64,000 bases of DNA from CAWABB01 sp963780165. Lineage in GTDB: Bacteria; Bacteroidota; Ignavibacteria; UBA10030; UBA6906. Every line of letters starts with the position of its first letter. The stretch's first letter is position 1. Shown piece by piece: positions 61,816 to 64,000 of the stretch. A program made the translations under genes and the position numbers. The stretch spans positions 1 to 64,000 of the forward strand of contig CAWABB010000001.1 in the NCBI GenBank assembly GCA_963780165.1, in the 5' to 3' direction. The notes under the pieces are model-generated. The model saw only the letters and a list, made by a program, of their open reading frames with translations, was not told the origin of the DNA and searched no databases.

Positions 61816-64000
61816 GTGATCGGCCAGGTCGCTTCCCACTACAGAATCCTCGAGCGCCTTGGCGGCGGCGGAATGGGAGTCGTCTATAAGGCCCAGGATC
61901 TCAAGCTCGGCCGGCCCGTCGCGCTGAAGTTCCTCCCCTCCGACCTGACCCGAGACACCGAGACAAAGGAGCGCTTCGTTCAGGAGGCAAAGGCCGCCTC
62001 CTCTCTCCAGCACGCCAACATCTGCGTCGTTCATGACATCGACGAGACGTCTGACATTTCCGCCCAGGGAGGCCCCCCGGCCGGGATGCAGATGTTCATC
62101 TGCATGGAGTACCTGGAAGGCGAAACACTCAGGAAGAAGATCGAGCGGGGACCGCTGAAGACCGAGGAGGCGATTGATGTCGCCCTGCAGGTGGCGCGCG
62201 GACTCACCAAGGCCCACGAGAACGGAATTGTTCACCGCGACATCAAGCCCGCCAATATCATGGTCACGACGGATGGCGTGGCGAAGATCGTGGACTTCGG
62301 GCTGGCGAAACTCCATGGGCAGACCGGCGTCACCAGAGCCGGCTCAACGATCGGTACGGCGTCGTACATGTCGCCGGAACAGGCCCGGGGGGAAGGGGTC
62401 GACCACCGCACCGATATCTGGTCGCTCGGCGTCGTCCTGTATGAGATGCTGACGGGAAAGCGTCCATTCGAGAGCGACTACGAAAGTGCTGTGATCTACA
62501 GGATCATCAACGAAGAACCTGTACCGCCGCAGCAACTGCAACCCGGGATCCCTGCATCGCTCGAAGCGATCGTGCTGAAAACCCTCCGGAAAGATCCGCA
62601 GGAACGGTATCAACGCATGCAGGATCTGGCTGAAGACCTGAGACGACCGGACGACCATCCGATCCGGTTCCGGCGACCGCGGCGAAAGAGCCTCCTGATC
62701 GGCGCCATCGCTACCCTGGTGCTCGCTCTTGTCGCGACCGGCGTGTACGTGATGCTGCCCCGGGGAGAGGCCTTCACGTCCGTCGCCGTTCTCCCGTTTG
62801 GGAATCCGGGCGGCAATCCCGAGCTGAACTACCTCTGCGATGGCCTTTCCGAGAGTCTGATCAACAGTCTCTCCCAACTCCCCGATCTGAAGGTGAAGTC
62901 CCTCAGTTCCGTCATGCGCTACAAGGATAAGCAGGTCGACGCTCGCACCGTGGCCCGGGAACTTGACGTCGGCGCAGTCGTGACCGGGAACGCCATACTG
63001 CGGGGGGACGGTCTGTCGATCGCCATGGAACTCGTCGACGCTCAGGACAACAGTCATCTGTGGGGCGACCGCTGGCAGAGCTCTCTGTCGAACGTACTCT
63101 CATTCCAGAGGGAGATCGCGGGCGCGGTTCCGGAAGGATTGCGGCTCAAGCTCAGCCGTGCCGACAAGGCCCGTCTCACAAAAGGATACAGCTCCAACAA
63201 GGAAGCCTATCTCCTGTATCTTAAAGGACGGTACTACTGGAACAGGAGAACGCCGGACGACATCGGGAAGGCGATTGAGCATTTCGACAAGGCCCTGTCG
63301 GTCGACCCATCCTACGCCCTCGCCTACACGGGACTGGCCGACTGCTACAACCTGCTCGGGTCGATGCAGTATGCCGTCCTGCCCCCGTCCGCAGCGATGC
63401 CAAAGGCCCGAAAGGCGGCGGAGAGAGCGCTTGAGATCGATGAAGAACTGGCAGAGGCGCACGTCTCGCTTGGACATGTGAAGCAGTTTTTTGACTGGGA
63501 CCTGAAGGCGGCGGAAAGCGAGTTCAAGCGGGCAATCGACCTGAACCCCAATTACGCCACCGCACACCAGTGGTACGGGGACTGTCTGATGCTCCAGAAC
63601 CGTAGAGACGAGGCGCTTGCCGAGAAGAGAAAAGCCCTTGAGCTCGACCCCCTCTCCCTCGTTATCACCCTGGATCTCGGGACGGCTCAGTACTACTGGC
63701 GAGACTACGACGCGGCCATCGAGCAGTGCCGCAAGACGCTGGACATGGACCCGACGTTTTTGATGGCGAGAATGCTTCTCGCACGCGCGTACGTCCAGAA
63801 GAAGATGTACAGCCAGGCGGTTGCCGAATTCAGCACTATACGGAACGCCGTGCCCGATCTTACACTGCCGGCCGCCCTTCTGGGCCATGCGCTCGGGCTG
63901 TCCGGGAAGGATGCCGAGGCGAATAACGTGCTGCGCGAGTTGACGGAGGTATCGAAGAAGAAGTATGTACCTGCCCATGAAATGTCTGCGGTCTGTCTGG
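61816..64000 (+). CDS. Membrane Ser/Thr protein kinase with TolB-like and TPR domains (3' end outside window)
   Basis: At least 728 codons, open to the right edge. The GTG start has GGAG five nt upstream. The kinase domain has LGGGGMGVV, Lys38 in VALKF, HRDIKPAN (Asp142), VDFG and YMSPEQ. A membrane helix follows at ~293-315 (AIATLVLALVATGVYVML). The exported part has a TolB-N/FlgO-like domain (VAVLPFGNPGGNPELNYLCD, DVGAVVTGNAILRGDGLSIA) and TPR units (AIEHFDKALSVDPSYALAYT, AIDLNPNYATAHQWYGDCLM). It is a paralogue of the protein at 52757 and is divergent from the pentose operon. Confidence 0.92.
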   Translation, partial: MIGQVASHYRILERLGGGGMGVVYKAQDLKLGRPVALKFLPSDLTRDTETKERFVQEAKAASSLQHANICVVHDIDETSDISAQGGPPAGMQMFICMEYLEGETLRKKIERGPLKTEEAIDVALQVARGLTKAHENGIVHRDIKPANIMVTTDGVAKIVDFGLAKLHGQTGVTRAGSTIGTASYMSPEQARGEGVDHRTDIWSLGVVLYEMLTGKRPFESDYESAVIYRIINEEPVPPQQLQPGIPASLEAIVLKTLRKDPQERYQRMQDLAEDLRRPDDHPIRFRRPRRKSLLIGAIATLVLALVATGVYVMLPRGEAFTSVAVLPFGNPGGNPELNYLCDGLSESLINSLSQLPDLKVKSLSSVMRYKDKQVDARTVARELDVGAVVTGNAILRGDGLSIAMELVDAQDNSHLWGDRWQSSLSNVLSFQREIAGAVPEGLRLKLSRADKARLTKGYSSNKEAYLLYLKGRYYWNRRTPDDIGKAIEHFDKALSVDPSYALAYTGLADCYNLLGSMQYAVLPPSAAMPKARKAAERALEIDEELAEAHVSLGHVKQFFDWDLKAAESEFKRAIDLNPNYATAHQWYGDCLMLQNRRDEALAEKRKALELDPLSLVITLDLGTAQYYWRDYDAAIEQCRKTLDMDPTFLMARMLLARAYVQKKMYSQAVAEFSTIRNAVPDLTLPAALLGHALGLSGKDAEANNVLRELTEVSKKKYVPAHEMSAVCL

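Overview
The window is GC-rich bacterial chromosome. Three secreted proteins (ending at 25074, 34132 and 52571) carry a C-terminal Por/T9SS sorting domain with the NPFNPT signature. Predicted promoters have a TAnnTT -10 element, which resembles the Bacteroidota TAnnTTTG box. There are TPR-rich Ser/Thr kinases and Tat-exported Gfo/Idh/MocA oxidoreductases. Together these point to the Bacteroidota/FCB group, most likely an uncultured Ignavibacteria- or Kryptonia-like lineage. The lineage call is inference. No phage, IS element or CRISPR array was seen.

Layout. 1-4433: the 3' half of a tRNA-Asp, glnS, a gene remnant, and a DUF362/DUF6599 pair. 4473-12611: two divergent envelope operons. The left one holds a possible 47-aa ORF, an M48 protease, an LPP20 protein and a TolB/FlgO-TPR membrane protein. 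The right one holds a CsgG/FlgT-like protein, a FadL-like porin and an LPP20 lipoprotein. 12785-22888: mostly minus-strand metabolic genes, namely two Tat-type Gfo/Idh/MocA proteins, an EamA transporter, a CPBP protease, a double-DUF1080 protein, a UroD-like protein and a fatty acid desaturase. A secreted plus-strand protein with a duplicated His/Trp motif (15814-16551) lies among them. 23104-39529: a LamG/T9SS protein, a ROK kinase with a mannose-6-phosphate isomerase fusion, a nuclease-like phosphatase, YceI with a Crp/Fnr regulator and a dioxygenase, an octaheme-type cytochrome with a T9SS tail, a PLP desulfhydrase-like enzyme, a HEAT/beta-lactamase fusion and a lipoprotein sulfatase.

39899-50354 is the most unusual region. 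It is one tightly packed, largely translationally coupled operon of nine genes: an ABC ATPase and permease, a fold-type-III PLP decarboxylase homologue whose catalytic lysine is methionine, two different GNAT-type acyltransferases, and four B12-binding-type radical SAM proteins. Four phased TGACA repeats sit directly upstream. It looks like a biosynthesis-and-export cluster for an unknown small molecule or modified lipid, and I do not recognise it as a described pathway.

50428-52571 is a coupled cyclase/esterase pair. 52757-55162 is a kinase-TolB-TPR receptor. 55195-61566 is a minus-strand pentose operon: FucI/AraA-like isomerase, SSS symporter, ribulokinase, ribulose-phosphate 4-epimerase and HAD phosphatase. 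Divergent from it is a second kinase-TolB-TPR receptor that runs off the right edge. About a dozen intergenic regions share a promoter pattern of TTGnnn, a 17-nt spacer and TAnnTT, which supports the transcription-unit layout given here.
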